NCBI GenBank assembly: GCA_020436935.1
Contig: JAGQWX010000027.1
Span: 1 to 64,000 of the forward strand
Source of the DNA: Saprospiraceae bacterium
GTDB lineage: Bacteria > Bacteroidota > Bacteroidia > Chitinophagales > Saprospiraceae
DNA length: 64,000 nucleotides
Direction: 5' to 3'
The position numbers and the translations under genes are program-made. This document shows, piece after piece, positions 1 through 7,240 of the stretch (the first letter of the stretch is position 1; every line of letters begins with the position of its first letter). Under the pieces are notes generated by a model that was given only the letters and a program-made list of their open reading frames with translations, was not told the DNA's origin and made no database searches.

Positions 1-88
1 GAGATAAGGTGGTACACTTTCATGAGATTTTGCAGAAATAAAAGCAATCACAGACATTCTTGCTTCTCAATACCGTGCAAGCCTCGGA

Positions 89-562
89 ATGCTTGGTCAG
101 ACCTTGGAAAAAGTTCCTGATGAACAATGGAATACCCATGAATACCAAAATCCGACCTGGCAAATCATCTATCACATTTTGTGGGCTACCAGATATTATC
201 TGGGAGAAAATTCTGAAACTTATATGCCCTTTCATAAAGCCATTGAAGGAGCAGAAAGTCTTGGAGGAAGTCAGGACTGGGAAAACAGCAGTGAAAATAT
301 AAAGGTTGAAGGCTTTCATACAAAAGATGAGCTCTTGTCCTTTATTGAGGACATCGGAAAAGAGTTGCGACAAAACATTGAGGCTTTTCCCCTAGACGGA
401 AACTCCGGATTTGAATGGTATCCCTACACTCGTTTAGAGCTTCATATCAACAATATTCGCCACATTCAACACCATACGGCTCAGATCACAGAGCGATTAA
501 AAGCTAAAGGTATTACAGGCTTTCCATGGTGGGCAGACCACAATATTCCTCAAGAATGGTGA
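89..562 (+). CDS. DinB-like four-helix protein, N-terminus disrupted
   Basis: The product resembles the DinB/YfiT-like superfamily: helical, with a histidine in the second-helix segment IIYHILWATRYYL and a second histidine cluster, NIRHIQHHTAQI, near the C-terminus, as in metal-binding DinB folds. Many members are thiol-dependent S-transferases or stress proteins; the substrate here is unknown. The first ATG in the open frame (89) would cut off most of helix 1. Reading upstream in the same frame from position 26 gives a convincing helix 1 (AEIKAITDILASQYRASLGM), but that stretch has no ATG, GTG or TTG. An ATG at 22-24 comes into frame if the single base at 25 is ignored, giving MDFAEIKAIT. 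So the gene probably began at 22 and carries a +1 insertion, or the assembly has an indel. Nothing upstream is visible. Confidence 0.65.
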   Translation: MLGQTLEKVPDEQWNTHEYQNPTWQIIYHILWATRYYLGENSETYMPFHKAIEGAESLGGSQDWENSSENIKVEGFHTKDELLSFIEDIGKELRQNIEAFPLDGNSGFEWYPYTRLELHINNIRHIQHHTAQITERLKAKGITGFPWWADHNIPQEW

Positions 563-883
563 GCTCTTTAATACTTTACTTCTGCCACCACTTTGAGGCA
601 ATATTTTGTAAAAAAGGAATGCGGTGCTGGCAATGCTTTATCAGGTGACATTAGATTGCCTTTCTTATTCTGTTGCTTGCTGAAAAGTGTTAAAGTTTGT
701 GATTATATAAGTTGTATGTCATAAATTCGTAGAGACCAAAAATCAATGAACTTCTTGTGCTGATGAACCAAGGATACAAGGAGTTTTTTTATAAAAGGAC
801 ATGTAATTTATGTAACATATGATTTGAACCAGGGGATGCCAAAAACCTTAAAGAGTAGGCCTACAAAATAAATTTTAAAGAAA
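563..883. other. Intergenic stretch, no gene seen
   Basis: This 321-base AT-rich stretch lies between the DinB-like gene and a small membrane protein gene. The only short open frame near the next gene is an 11-codon one beginning with the ATG at 836, which has no features supporting a real product. No strong hairpin or clear promoter was found. Confidence 0.4.
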
Positions 884-1066
884 ATGAAAAATCGAAACTT
901 ATTCCTTCTTTTAGTGGCCATTGTTATTGTGGCGCCTGCAATTCATTACTACATTGCAGGAGAAAATTACGACAATACCTTGCTCAGAAATATTTTAGTA
1001 GGTGTTCAGATTCTTGTAGGTTTGGTTTTGTTGGTTGTTTTTGGCAGGCAGCAAAAGAGCAATTAG
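884..1066 (+). CDS. Small two-helix membrane protein (60 aa)
   Basis: This 60-residue protein has two hydrophobic segments, about residues 6-25 (FLLLVAIVIVAPAIHYYI) and 36-54 (ILVGVQILVGLVLLVVFG), separated by a short polar loop and ending in a basic tail (GRQQKSN). That is a typical layout for a small inner-membrane hairpin protein. I do not recognise a family. The ATG at 884 is preceded by an A-rich leader, as is usual in this genome. It stands alone between the DinB-like gene and a Crp/Fnr regulator, both on the same strand but each more than 150 bases away. It could be a chance open frame, but the composition is strongly membrane-like. Confidence 0.55.
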   Translation: MKNRNLFLLLVAIVIVAPAIHYYIAGENYDNTLLRNILVGVQILVGLVLLVVFGRQQKSN

Positions 1067-1221
1067 GGCAGACATACCCCAATGGACCAGATACGCTGGA
1101 GTAATAATTTACGTCTAAACATAAGGTCAAAATAGATGTCCAAAAATCACGTCTGCCAGGATCATCATTGAGGTATTCTTGGCTGTGGTACAGCTTTAAA
1201 ATCCAGTTTTTACGAATATAT

Positions 1222-1797
1222 ATGAACCCATACATCAGGAGAATCAAAGACTTATCAAATCGCCTGGACCCTCAGGTTCATGCTGAAATGGAAGGAGGGT
1301 TCGTTGACAAGAAATTCTCGAAAGGTTCTTTTCTACTTCAACCGGGACAAATCTGTACATCGCATTTGTTGGTTAAGGAAGGTGTAGCGAGGAAGTTTTA
1401 CATACACAACGACAAAGAAATAACCACAGAAATTTATTTTCATGACGACGTTGCCATATCACTCGATAGTTATATCATGAGGAAAGCTGCAGATGTCTAC
1501 ATTGAAGCTTTAACGGATCTAGAGGTCACCATCATTGATTACAGCCGGTTCCTTGACGTCAAGAAGAAATATGCAGAGATCATGATGCTGGATAAAATGT
1601 TCATTGAATACTATGCCGTTTGGTTTGAGCAACGGCTTAAAGCATTCCAAACCATGGATGCTTCTCAAAGATATATCCAGCTGCTCGAAAAAGAACCAAG
1701 GATTGTTCAACAGTTACCTGTCTCGATTACGGCTTCATATTTGAATGTATCTTTAGAAACGCTGTCAAGAATAAGGTCAAAGTTTTCGCTGCGGTGA
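1222..1797 (+). CDS. Crp/Fnr-family transcriptional regulator 1
   Basis: A 191-residue regulator with an N-terminal cyclic-nucleotide-binding-type beta-roll (about residues 20-115; KGSFLLQPGQICTSHLLVKEG is cut short here to its core) followed by a long dimer helix and a short C-terminal helix-turn-helix. The HTH ends with LNVSLETLSRIRSKF; the E-x-x-S-R pattern of the recognition helix is that of FNR-type proteins. It lacks the N-terminal cysteine cluster of FNR, so an iron-sulphur sensor is not indicated. The open frame extends back to 1168, but the ATG at 1222 (MNPYIRRIK) matches the normal family start and length. The gene is followed after two bases by a perfect dyad, ATTTGAC-N4-GTCAAAT, in front of an oxidoreductase gene that is its likely target. 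Confidence 0.88.
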   Translation: MNPYIRRIKDLSNRLDPQVHAEMEGGFVDKKFSKGSFLLQPGQICTSHLLVKEGVARKFYIHNDKEITTEIYFHDDVAISLDSYIMRKAADVYIEALTDLEVTIIDYSRFLDVKKKYAEIMMLDKMFIEYYAVWFEQRLKAFQTMDASQRYIQLLEKEPRIVQQLPVSITASYLNVSLETLSRIRSKFSLR

Positions 1798-1799
1798 TT

Positions 1800-1845
1800 A
1801 TTTGACCTGTGTCAAATTTTTGCCTTCTGAATCGGCCTAATTTTA
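1800..1845 (+). promoter_or_regulatory. Crp/Fnr-type operator and -7 element (site A)
   Basis: A perfect 7-bp inverted repeat with a 4-bp spacer, ATTTGAC-CTGT-GTCAAAT, occupies 1800-1817. A -7-like element TAATTTTA (consensus TAnnTTTG, one mismatch) lies at 1838-1845. The dyad centre (1808.5) is 29.5 bp upstream of the first base of the -7 element, close to the class II activator position near -41. The target gene starts at 1874. The seen facts are the dyad and spacing; binding by the adjacent regulator is inferred. Confidence 0.6.
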
Positions 1846-1873
1846 TGCCAAAATAAATTCAAAAGGTATCACC

Positions 1874-2854
1874 ATGAAGGCAGTTGTATTTGAGAAGTAT
1901 GGCCAACCGGAAGTATTGCAAATGGCCGAGGTAGAAAACCCTGAACCCAAGGAGAGCGAGGTACTCGTCAGGATTTATGCAACATCTGTAACCTCCGAAG
2001 ATCCAAAAATGAGGGGATTCAATCATCCTACACTGCTTAAACTTCCGGTAGGACTGATGTTTGGTTTCAAAAAACCAAAATACCCTGTGTTGGGTATGGA
2101 GTTCGCTGGCATCATCGAGGCCATTGGCCAGAAGGTGAAAAATTACAAAACAGGGGATCAGGTATATGGATATACAGGCTTGAGCTTTGGTGCCCATGCC
2201 GAATATAAGTGCATGGCCGAGGATGGACTTATGCATCATAAACCGGAAAATCTTTCCTTTGAAGCGTCTGCGTGTTTGGTCAATGGTCCACTTACTGCGT
2301 TGACGTATCTCAAGAAAAAGGGAAAAATAAAGCCTGGAAATAAAGTATTGGTTTATGGAGCATCAGGCTCTGTGGGCACTTCTGCGATTCAACTGGCGAA
2401 ATACTTTGGTGCACATGTAGCCGGTGTTTGCAGTACAAAAAATGCAGAGCTTGTGATGTCCATTGGAGCCGATATTGTCATTGATTACACTTGCCAGGAT
2501 TTTACCCGACACGAGCAGAAATACGATATTATATTTGATACAGTCGGAAAAACTTCCATGAATGCATGTTTAAAATTACTGAAGCCGAATGGAAAGTATT
2601 TATTGACTGATTTTGGATTGAAACATATGCTGGCTGCTATTTTTACCTCCTTGTTCAATGGTAAAAAAATCATTGTGGCCTCTTCGAATTTCCATTGGAA
2701 AAAGGAAGATTTGGTCTTGTTTAAAGAACTGGCCGAACAAGGTTGTTTAAAACCTGTAATAGATCAAATCTTTCCGCTAGAAAGCATGGTGGAAGCCCAC
2801 AAATATGTTGAATTGGGTCACAAGGTTGGCAATGTGGCCATTTCGGTCAAATAA
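1874..2854 (+). CDS. NAD(P)H quinone oxidoreductase / zinc-independent alcohol dehydrogenase family
   Basis: A 326-residue member of the medium-chain dehydrogenase/reductase superfamily. The N-terminal GroES-like domain (about 1-125) contains MKAVVFEKYGQPEVL and FAGIIEAIGQKVKNYKTGDQV; the Rossmann domain carries the nucleotide motif VLVYGASGSVGTSAIQLA at about 152-169. The cysteine and histidine ligands of zinc-dependent alcohol dehydrogenases are absent, which places it with the zinc-free quinone oxidoreductases that reduce quinones or reactive enones with NAD(P)H. The length is normal for the group. It follows Crp/Fnr regulator 1, with a probable operator-promoter in the 76-base gap, so it is probably induced by that regulator in response to a stress or redox signal that cannot be read from sequence. 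Confidence 0.88.
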   Translation: MKAVVFEKYGQPEVLQMAEVENPEPKESEVLVRIYATSVTSEDPKMRGFNHPTLLKLPVGLMFGFKKPKYPVLGMEFAGIIEAIGQKVKNYKTGDQVYGYTGLSFGAHAEYKCMAEDGLMHHKPENLSFEASACLVNGPLTALTYLKKKGKIKPGNKVLVYGASGSVGTSAIQLAKYFGAHVAGVCSTKNAELVMSIGADIVIDYTCQDFTRHEQKYDIIFDTVGKTSMNACLKLLKPNGKYLLTDFGLKHMLAAIFTSLFNGKKIIVASSNFHWKKEDLVLFKELAEQGCLKPVIDQIFPLESMVEAHKYVELGHKVGNVAISVK

Positions 2855-3369
2855 TTAATGGGCCTATATTTTACCCCATCTTTTTTCTTCACTTTCAAGA
2901 TGTCTTTGACAAAAAGTAAACTAAAAGAAAAAGAATTTTTAGCAGTACCATTGGGTATTGATGGTTTTTTATTTGGAGAAGCCTGAATCTGTAGCCATAA
3001 AATTGGAATGCAGACAAAAACAAGTCCAGGAGAAGTTGCTGTTGATGAAGATACCGACATCTGAACTTCGGCCCTGGATTAAAAGATAAGGGCAAACAGC
3101 GTATATTTGATAGAGCAAATGTAAACGCTATCCATACATAGCAAGACTTCTTCTTATATGCTTAAGGTTTATGGTGGAAGATGGTTTGTTAACTTTGTGG
3201 GTGATATGGTTTTGAGTTGTATGAAGCTATCGAAATCTTTTCCCAACAAGTTAAAAAGCCAAATTGAGTTTGAATAGTGTCACCCTGAACATTAATTTGA
3301 AGTTGTCAGTAATCGGTCCGGGCGAATCATAAAAGCTATATAAAATAAAAACACAATCGTAGAAAAACA
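2855..3369. other. Long intergenic stretch, possible decayed DNA
   Basis: This 515-base stretch holds only short open frames on either strand. The best (start 2900, 28 codons) and the longer minus-strand frames near 2818-3095 show no recognisable domain, signal peptide or conserved motif. No strong terminator was seen after the oxidoreductase gene. It may hold the decayed remains of a former gene between two regulator-target units; I see nothing that can be named. Confidence 0.35.
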
Positions 3370-3948
3370 ATGAAAGACATCCTGTTTGGTTTTATCTCTA
3401 AATACGTCACTCTGACTGAGGAGGAAAAAAATGCTATTATCTCTTTGGATATTTTTCATTCTGTAAAGAAAGGAACCATATTATTGAATGAAGGGCAGAA
3501 ATCACAAGACAGCTATTTTGTGCTAAAGGGCTGTATTCGGACTTATTACATCATAGATGGAGAAGAGAAAACAACGGCTTTCTATACGGAGCTGGAGGCA
3601 CTGACACCTCCCAGCGTTATCACCAAATCTGCTTCTGAATATTACATCAGTTGTACGGAAGACACTATCCTTTTGATTTCAAATTCAGATATGGAAGTAG
3701 AAGTCAACCATAAGTTTCCAAAGTTTGAGTTGATGTGCAGAGTGCTCTCAGAAGAGCTCCTGGCCAAACAGCGCATTGACTTTGACGAATTCAAAACATC
3801 ATCACCCGAACAACGGTATCTGAATTTGTTACAAAAAAGACCAGATCTGATACAACGTGTACCACAGCACCAATTGGCGAGCTATCTTGGCATAAAACCG
3901 CAGTCCTTGAGCAGGCTCCGGGGAAGAATTCTTGAAAAAAAGAGCTGA
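3370..3948 (+). CDS. Crp/Fnr-family transcriptional regulator 2
   Basis: A 192-residue Crp/Fnr-family protein: effector-binding beta-roll at about 25-115 (KKGTILLNEGQKSQDSYFVL), a long dimerisation helix, and a C-terminal helix-turn-helix ending LASYLGIKPQSLSRLRGRI. The recognition helix reads Q-S-L-S-R, where FNR-type proteins have E-x-x-S-R. There is no cysteine cluster. This short-HTH form with the SQSLSR-like helix is common in Bacteroidota, where members usually stand next to a single target gene. The start ATG at 3370 follows an A-rich leader and gives the normal family length. Eleven bases after its stop lies an inverted repeat (TTAAC-N4-GTGAA) and then a promoter leading to two tandem outer-membrane protein genes. 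Confidence 0.9.
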   Translation: MKDILFGFISKYVTLTEEEKNAIISLDIFHSVKKGTILLNEGQKSQDSYFVLKGCIRTYYIIDGEEKTTAFYTELEALTPPSVITKSASEYYISCTEDTILLISNSDMEVEVNHKFPKFELMCRVLSEELLAKQRIDFDEFKTSSPEQRYLNLLQKRPDLIQRVPQHQLASYLGIKPQSLSRLRGRILEKKS

Positions 3949-3958
3949 TTTGGATTTA

Positions 3959-4003
3959 TTAACTTAAGTGAACGTCCGGCAGATTCCCTCCAATCTACTT
4001 TTG
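3959..4003 (+). promoter_or_regulatory. Crp/Fnr-type operator and -7 element (site B)
   Basis: An imperfect dyad TTAAC-TTAA-GTGAA lies at 3959-3972 and an exact -7 element TACTTTTG (TAnnTTTG) at 3996-4003. No TTTG -33 element is present at the proper distance. The dyad centre (3965.5) is 30.5 bp upstream of the -7 element, nearly the same spacing as at sites A, C and D. It drives the outer-membrane protein gene at 4035. Confidence 0.6.
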
Positions 4004-4034
4004 CATCATCATTTAACATCACGGATAAAAAGAT

Positions 4035-4658
4035 ATGCAAAAGAAAATTTTATGGATTGTTCTTGTCATTCTGATGACAGGAACAGTTTGTCTTAAAGCA
4101 CAAAATAACGAAGCAGACAGTACTTATAAAAAGTGGTATATTGGCAGTACCTTATTCCTTCTGGGAAACTTTATTCCCAATGACCCAAATCCACCTAAGT
4201 ATTTTCAAATAAATATCGGATACAGGATTACTCCCAAGGATGTCGTTTCATTTGAATTTAAAAAATCGATTTATTCCTGGCCGTTGGGCATCCCTTTCGG
4301 GCCGGACTTTGATGCAGACGGTCTCAACTATCCCGGTCATGCCCGTATCCTTGCTCCAACTTTGGGTTACCAGCGTTTTTGGTGGAAAGGAGTTTATACA
4401 TCCGTGTATGCTCTGAATGCTTTTGAAAAGTACGTTGGGGAAGACGATAAAAAGATCGGAAACGGTTACACATTATATCTCAATGGTCACTTTGGGTATC
4501 AATTCAGGTTCTTCAAAAACCGATTCTTTTTTGAGCCGGCTATTGGGATTTCTTACTGGCCCATAAGATCCAATGTACCAGATTCTTTCAAGGAAGTGGA
4601 GAAAAGCTGGCCCCATTACTTCATCCAACCTGGTCTCCACTTTGGTTTTAATTTTTAG
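4035..4658 (+). CDS. Outer-membrane beta-barrel-like protein, copy 1
   Basis: A 207-residue protein with a signal peptide (MQKKILWIVLVILMTGTVC, cleavage probably after LKAQ near residue 22) and an alternating, aromatic-rich sequence such as FQINIGYRITPKDVVSFEF and YQFRFFKNRFFFEPAIGISY. It ends in phenylalanine (HFGFNF), the usual last residue of outer-membrane barrels recognised by the BAM machinery. Function unknown. It is a paralogue of the gene that follows at 4764: both share W(Y/F)xGS, NPPxxFQxNxGYR, YQRFxWKG and PGxHFGFNF. It sits behind Crp/Fnr regulator 2 and a matching operator-promoter, so it is probably under that regulator's control. Confidence 0.75.
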   Translation: MQKKILWIVLVILMTGTVCLKAQNNEADSTYKKWYIGSTLFLLGNFIPNDPNPPKYFQINIGYRITPKDVVSFEFKKSIYSWPLGIPFGPDFDADGLNYPGHARILAPTLGYQRFWWKGVYTSVYALNAFEKYVGEDDKKIGNGYTLYLNGHFGYQFRFFKNRFFFEPAIGISYWPIRSNVPDSFKEVEKSWPHYFIQPGLHFGFNF

Positions 4659-4675
4659 CATTATAATCTGTAAAT

Positions 4676-4704
4676 CAATCAATTATATTTTTAATTATTG
4701 ATTG
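4676..4704 (+). terminator. AT-rich hairpin after outer-membrane gene copy 1
   Basis: CAATCAAT (4676-4683) pairs perfectly with ATTGATTG (4697-4704) around an AT-rich 13-base loop, 18 bases after the stop codon. It could attenuate read-through into copy 2. The stem is weak and there is no clean T tract behind it. Confidence 0.3.
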
Positions 4705-4763
4705 TGGAATAGCTTCCTCTTATCTGCTAGTCCTATTTTGTTTAACATCTATTTTTTAAAAAC

Positions 4764-5393
4764 ATGCAAAAGAAAATTATTTTCATCGGCTTTCTTTTAA
4801 CGATTGCAAGTTCGTTTCAACTCAAAGCTCAATACTCTGCAGAGGAAAGTGATTACAAACGGTGGTTTGTAGGAAGTTCCTTATTTGTATTGGCAGGTAA
4901 TTTATCACGAACAAATCCGCCGAATTTTTTCCAGCTCAACCTTGGATACCGTCTAACCGGCAAAGATGTAATTACTTTAGAACCCAAAACCTGGAAGTAT
5001 GCCTGGCCCAATGGTATTCACCCCTTTTTAAATGATGCTTACGGAAAACCAGAGGAAAAATTTCCTGGATATGTCAGAGAATTTGGACTTTCATTGGCGT
5101 ACCAACGCTTTTTTTGGAAAGGGCTTTACGCAGAACTCAATGTAATGCCCACACTGCAAACCTTTTCCAATGACGAAGGCAATAAAATTGACAATGGCTT
5201 CCAGATTTTCAATACCTATCGGGTGGGTTACCACATCAAGCTTTTCAATGACAGATTTTTTATTCAGCCTTCCATTGCCATTACCCACCGTGCATATCAC
5301 ACCGAATTGCCGGATGGATTCAGGCAGTTGGATAATAAGTGGTCAAAATTTATCTTTGGAGAGCCGGGATTCCATTTTGGGTTTAATTTTTAA
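4764..5393 (+). CDS. Outer-membrane beta-barrel-like protein, copy 2
   Basis: A 209-residue paralogue of the preceding gene with the same start (MQKKI), a signal peptide ending near LKAQ, aromatic beta-strand pattern (FFQLNLGYRLTGKDVITLEP, YQRFFWKGLYAEL) and the same C-terminal PGFHFGFNF ending in phenylalanine. The two proteins diverge mainly in the extracellular-loop-like stretches (for example PNDPNPPKY against SRTNPPNF), as expected for barrels after a tandem duplication. The 105-base gap between them contains a weak hairpin and a TATTTTG element near 4734, so copy 2 may also have its own promoter. Function is unknown. Confidence 0.75.
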   Translation: MQKKIIFIGFLLTIASSFQLKAQYSAEESDYKRWFVGSSLFVLAGNLSRTNPPNFFQLNLGYRLTGKDVITLEPKTWKYAWPNGIHPFLNDAYGKPEEKFPGYVREFGLSLAYQRFFWKGLYAELNVMPTLQTFSNDEGNKIDNGFQIFNTYRVGYHIKLFNDRFFIQPSIAITHRAYHTELPDGFRQLDNKWSKFIFGEPGFHFGFNF

Positions 5394-5456
5394 TATTGAC
5401 AACTTACAATGATTTGACAATGGTATTGCTTTGAATATAATCCATACCTTTATTTG

Positions 5457-5518
5457 AAATTCAGCTCGGTATGAAAACTTCAATTCATGTTGACATCAAT
5501 TCTCACTGAGCTGAATTT
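5457..5518. repeat. 11-bp inverted repeat with 40-base loop
   Basis: AAATTCAGCTC (5457-5467) and its exact complement GAGCTGAATTT (5508-5518) are separated by 40 bases in the gap between the barrel genes and the epimerase-like gene. The arms could form a long-loop RNA hairpin, or be the ends of a small decayed element. No T tract follows the distal arm closely enough for a standard terminator. Confidence 0.45.
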
Positions 5519-5585
5519 TAATAAACTGCTATTTGCATTTAGATTAAAAGAAAACGGCTAAATACTTATACAAAAAGGAAATATA

Positions 5586-6353
5586 TTGAGTGGACGGATA
5601 AGCATATTGGGATGTGGCTGGCTGGGATTACCCCTGGCTGTCGATTTAATAAAAGTTGGATTTCATGTCTCAGGTTCAACCACGTCTCCTGAAAAAATGA
5701 AGATGCTGGAGGAAAATGGCATTCATCCATTTCTGATCGACATTGAAAAACCCGGTGATGATATTGACCATTTTTTGAACACAGAAGTATTGATTATCGC
5801 AATCACATCCAAGAGCATTCCCGACATTAAAAATCTGGTCAAAAAAATCGAGCATTCTGAAGTTCAAAAAGTATTGTTCATCAGTTCAACTTCCGTTTAT
5901 CCTTTCATAAATGGCATAGTCACAGAAGCAACAAAAACAGCCAATACACCTTTGGCGGAAATAGAGCAGTTATTCATCACCAACAGGTCATTCCAAACCA
6001 CCATCCTCAGATTTGGGGGATTATTTGGTTACAATAGAAAACCCGGAAATTTCATTAAACCCGGTAAGTCAGTAGAACATCCCAATGGATACGTGAACCT
6101 GATTCACAGAGACGATTGCATAGAAATTATAAAACAGATCATACTAAAAAATGTATGGAATGAGATTTTAAATGCCTGTGCTGGCAGTCATCCAAAGAGA
6201 CGGGATTTTTATATGAGAGAAGTTCAGAAGGTTGGGGGACATTCTATCTCCTTCAAGGAAGATGAAGAACTCCAATATAAAATTATTGACAGCCAGAAAC
6301 TGAAAAATTTATTGAGTTATGAGTTTAAATATGCTGATTTGATGAGCATTTAA
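5586..6353 (+). CDS. NAD(P)-binding epimerase-like protein (YeeZ type)
   Basis: A 255-residue extended short-chain dehydrogenase-like protein. The N-terminus holds the dinucleotide motif ILGCGWLGLPLAVDL, the form typical of YeeZ-like relatives of NAD-dependent epimerases. A serine cluster followed by tyrosine (LFISSTSVYPF) fits the S/Y region, although the usual YxxxK is not evident, so catalysis of a standard epimerase type is doubtful. Later blocks RFGGLFG and YVNLIHRDDCIEII are conserved in the group and line the substrate pocket. The start codon appears to be TTG at 5586, since the glycine-rich motif begins eight residues later. It stands alone; the preceding gap contains a long-loop inverted repeat. 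Substrate unknown. Confidence 0.75.
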   Translation: MSGRISILGCGWLGLPLAVDLIKVGFHVSGSTTSPEKMKMLEENGIHPFLIDIEKPGDDIDHFLNTEVLIIAITSKSIPDIKNLVKKIEHSEVQKVLFISSTSVYPFINGIVTEATKTANTPLAEIEQLFITNRSFQTTILRFGGLFGYNRKPGNFIKPGKSVEHPNGYVNLIHRDDCIEIIKQIILKNVWNEILNACAGSHPKRRDFYMREVQKVGGHSISFKEDEELQYKIIDSQKLKNLLSYEFKYADLMSI

Positions 6354-6428
6354 AATTGGTTGGATAAATTGATTCTTGAAAAAGTGCAGCACAGCCAATA
6401 AAGAAAATTTTGTGTCTTGTTTACATTT

Positions 6429-6474
6429 CTTGATCTCAATCAAGTACACTTCTCCCATTAATTCCGGACCTTTG
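6429..6474 (+). promoter_or_regulatory. Canonical FNR-type box and -7 element (site D)
   Basis: CTTGAT-CTCA-ATCAAG at 6429-6444 is a perfect dyad and contains the textbook FNR box TTGAT-N4-ATCAA. A -7-like element GACCTTTG (TAnnTTTG with one mismatch) lies at 6467-6474, starting 30.5 bp from the dyad centre. The VOC gene begins at 6493. Unlike sites A-C, no Crp/Fnr gene stands directly upstream, so the regulator acts from elsewhere, possibly regulator 1 of this window, which has the FNR-like recognition helix. Confidence 0.6.
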
Positions 6475-6492
6475 TTATATAAATTATAACAC

Positions 6493-6855
6493 ATGAATTT
6501 TACAGGACTGGTCCCCAGTGTATTTTATAAAAATCTGAACGACGGTATCCAACTATTTGTAGATTGTCTCGAGTTTACTATTGTACACAAGGATCTTCAC
6601 CCTTCACAGCCATATGCGGTATTGCGTAAAGGGAACCTGAGCATCATGGTATTTCAGGATGAACAATTGGCGATGGAACACTATCCTGAACTTCGCCTAG
6701 TGACTAACGATATCGATGAAGTGTATGCCAAAGTATCTGTCTCACATCCGCAATGGCTTCATCCCAATTTAAAAGTGGTCACCAAAAGACCCTGGGGTGC
6801 TAAGGAATTTGCAATTGCAGATGGACAGGTAGGTATCAGGTTTCAGCAGTGGTAA
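6493..6855 (+). CDS. VOC (glyoxalase/bleomycin-resistance fold) protein
   Basis: A 120-residue protein of the vicinal-oxygen-chelate superfamily, with paired beta-alpha-beta-beta-beta modules: VPSVFYKNLNDGIQLFVDCLEF at the start (shown here in part) and a second module ending WGAKEFAIADGQVGIRFQQ. The metal-ligand positions of true glyoxalase I cannot be assigned with certainty. Such single-domain VOC proteins act as dioxygenases, lyases, isomerases or antibiotic-binding proteins; no specific role can be given. The ATG at 6493 gives the normal start. Its promoter carries a perfect FNR-type box at the same spacing as the three Crp/Fnr-linked promoters in this window. Confidence 0.75.
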   Translation: MNFTGLVPSVFYKNLNDGIQLFVDCLEFTIVHKDLHPSQPYAVLRKGNLSIMVFQDEQLAMEHYPELRLVTNDIDEVYAKVSVSHPQWLHPNLKVVTKRPWGAKEFAIADGQVGIRFQQW

Positions 6856-7240
6856 GAAATTAGGACTTTTGCATTAAATTTTTAAAACCAGCCATTGCGC
6901 TAGTGGACTCTTTTGATTTAAACCATGTCAGTCGCTAAATAACTAATCGAGGCTTGCTAAAAGAGGATATATTTATATTTGTTAGAAATAGATTTGTCCA
7001 TTAAACTGTAGTAAAAAATTCATTGTAAATGAACGTAGCGCCGAATTTTGACCTTGGTTTAACAGCTAAGACGTTTTTTTTGAGCACTAACGCTCAATGA
7101 ACTTTGCATTTTTGTCACCACATTTTAAAAGCACAATCCATTTTCCGACGAATATAAAGAGATAAGGCCTTGGTTTCAATACTTGGTCAGCTTGTTATAA
7201 TAGCCATTCTGATATTGTTAATGAAATAAAATCGAAACTT
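6856..7240. other. Intergenic stretch upstream of S9 peptidase gene
   Basis: No gene was found in these 385 bases. They contain a small perfect dyad TTGAGC-N6-GCTCAA at 7080-7097 and a -7-like element GAACTTTG at 7099-7106, which may form the promoter of the peptidase gene at 7241, giving a leader of about 130 bases. There is also a TTGAC-N4-GTTTA half-match at 7048-7061, too poor to call an operator. Confidence 0.35.

Noticed and set aside
60-302. 80-codon plus-strand frame overlapping the DinB-like gene
   Set aside because: It is an out-of-frame reading of the DinB-like gene, without a recognisable product.
1068-1157. GGCAGAC/GTCTGCC inverted repeat flanking the gap before regulator 1 as a mobile-element end pair
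   Set aside because: Only 7 bp long, 70 bases apart, with no target duplication or transposase sequence between; likely chance.
2818-3095. Minus-strand open frames in the gap after the oxidoreductase gene
   Set aside because: Short, with no conserved motif, and two of them overlap in different frames; most likely chance.
7048-7061. TTGAC-N4-GTTTA as a fifth Crp/Fnr site
   Set aside because: Only the left half fits, and no TAnnTTTG element lies about 30 bp downstream.
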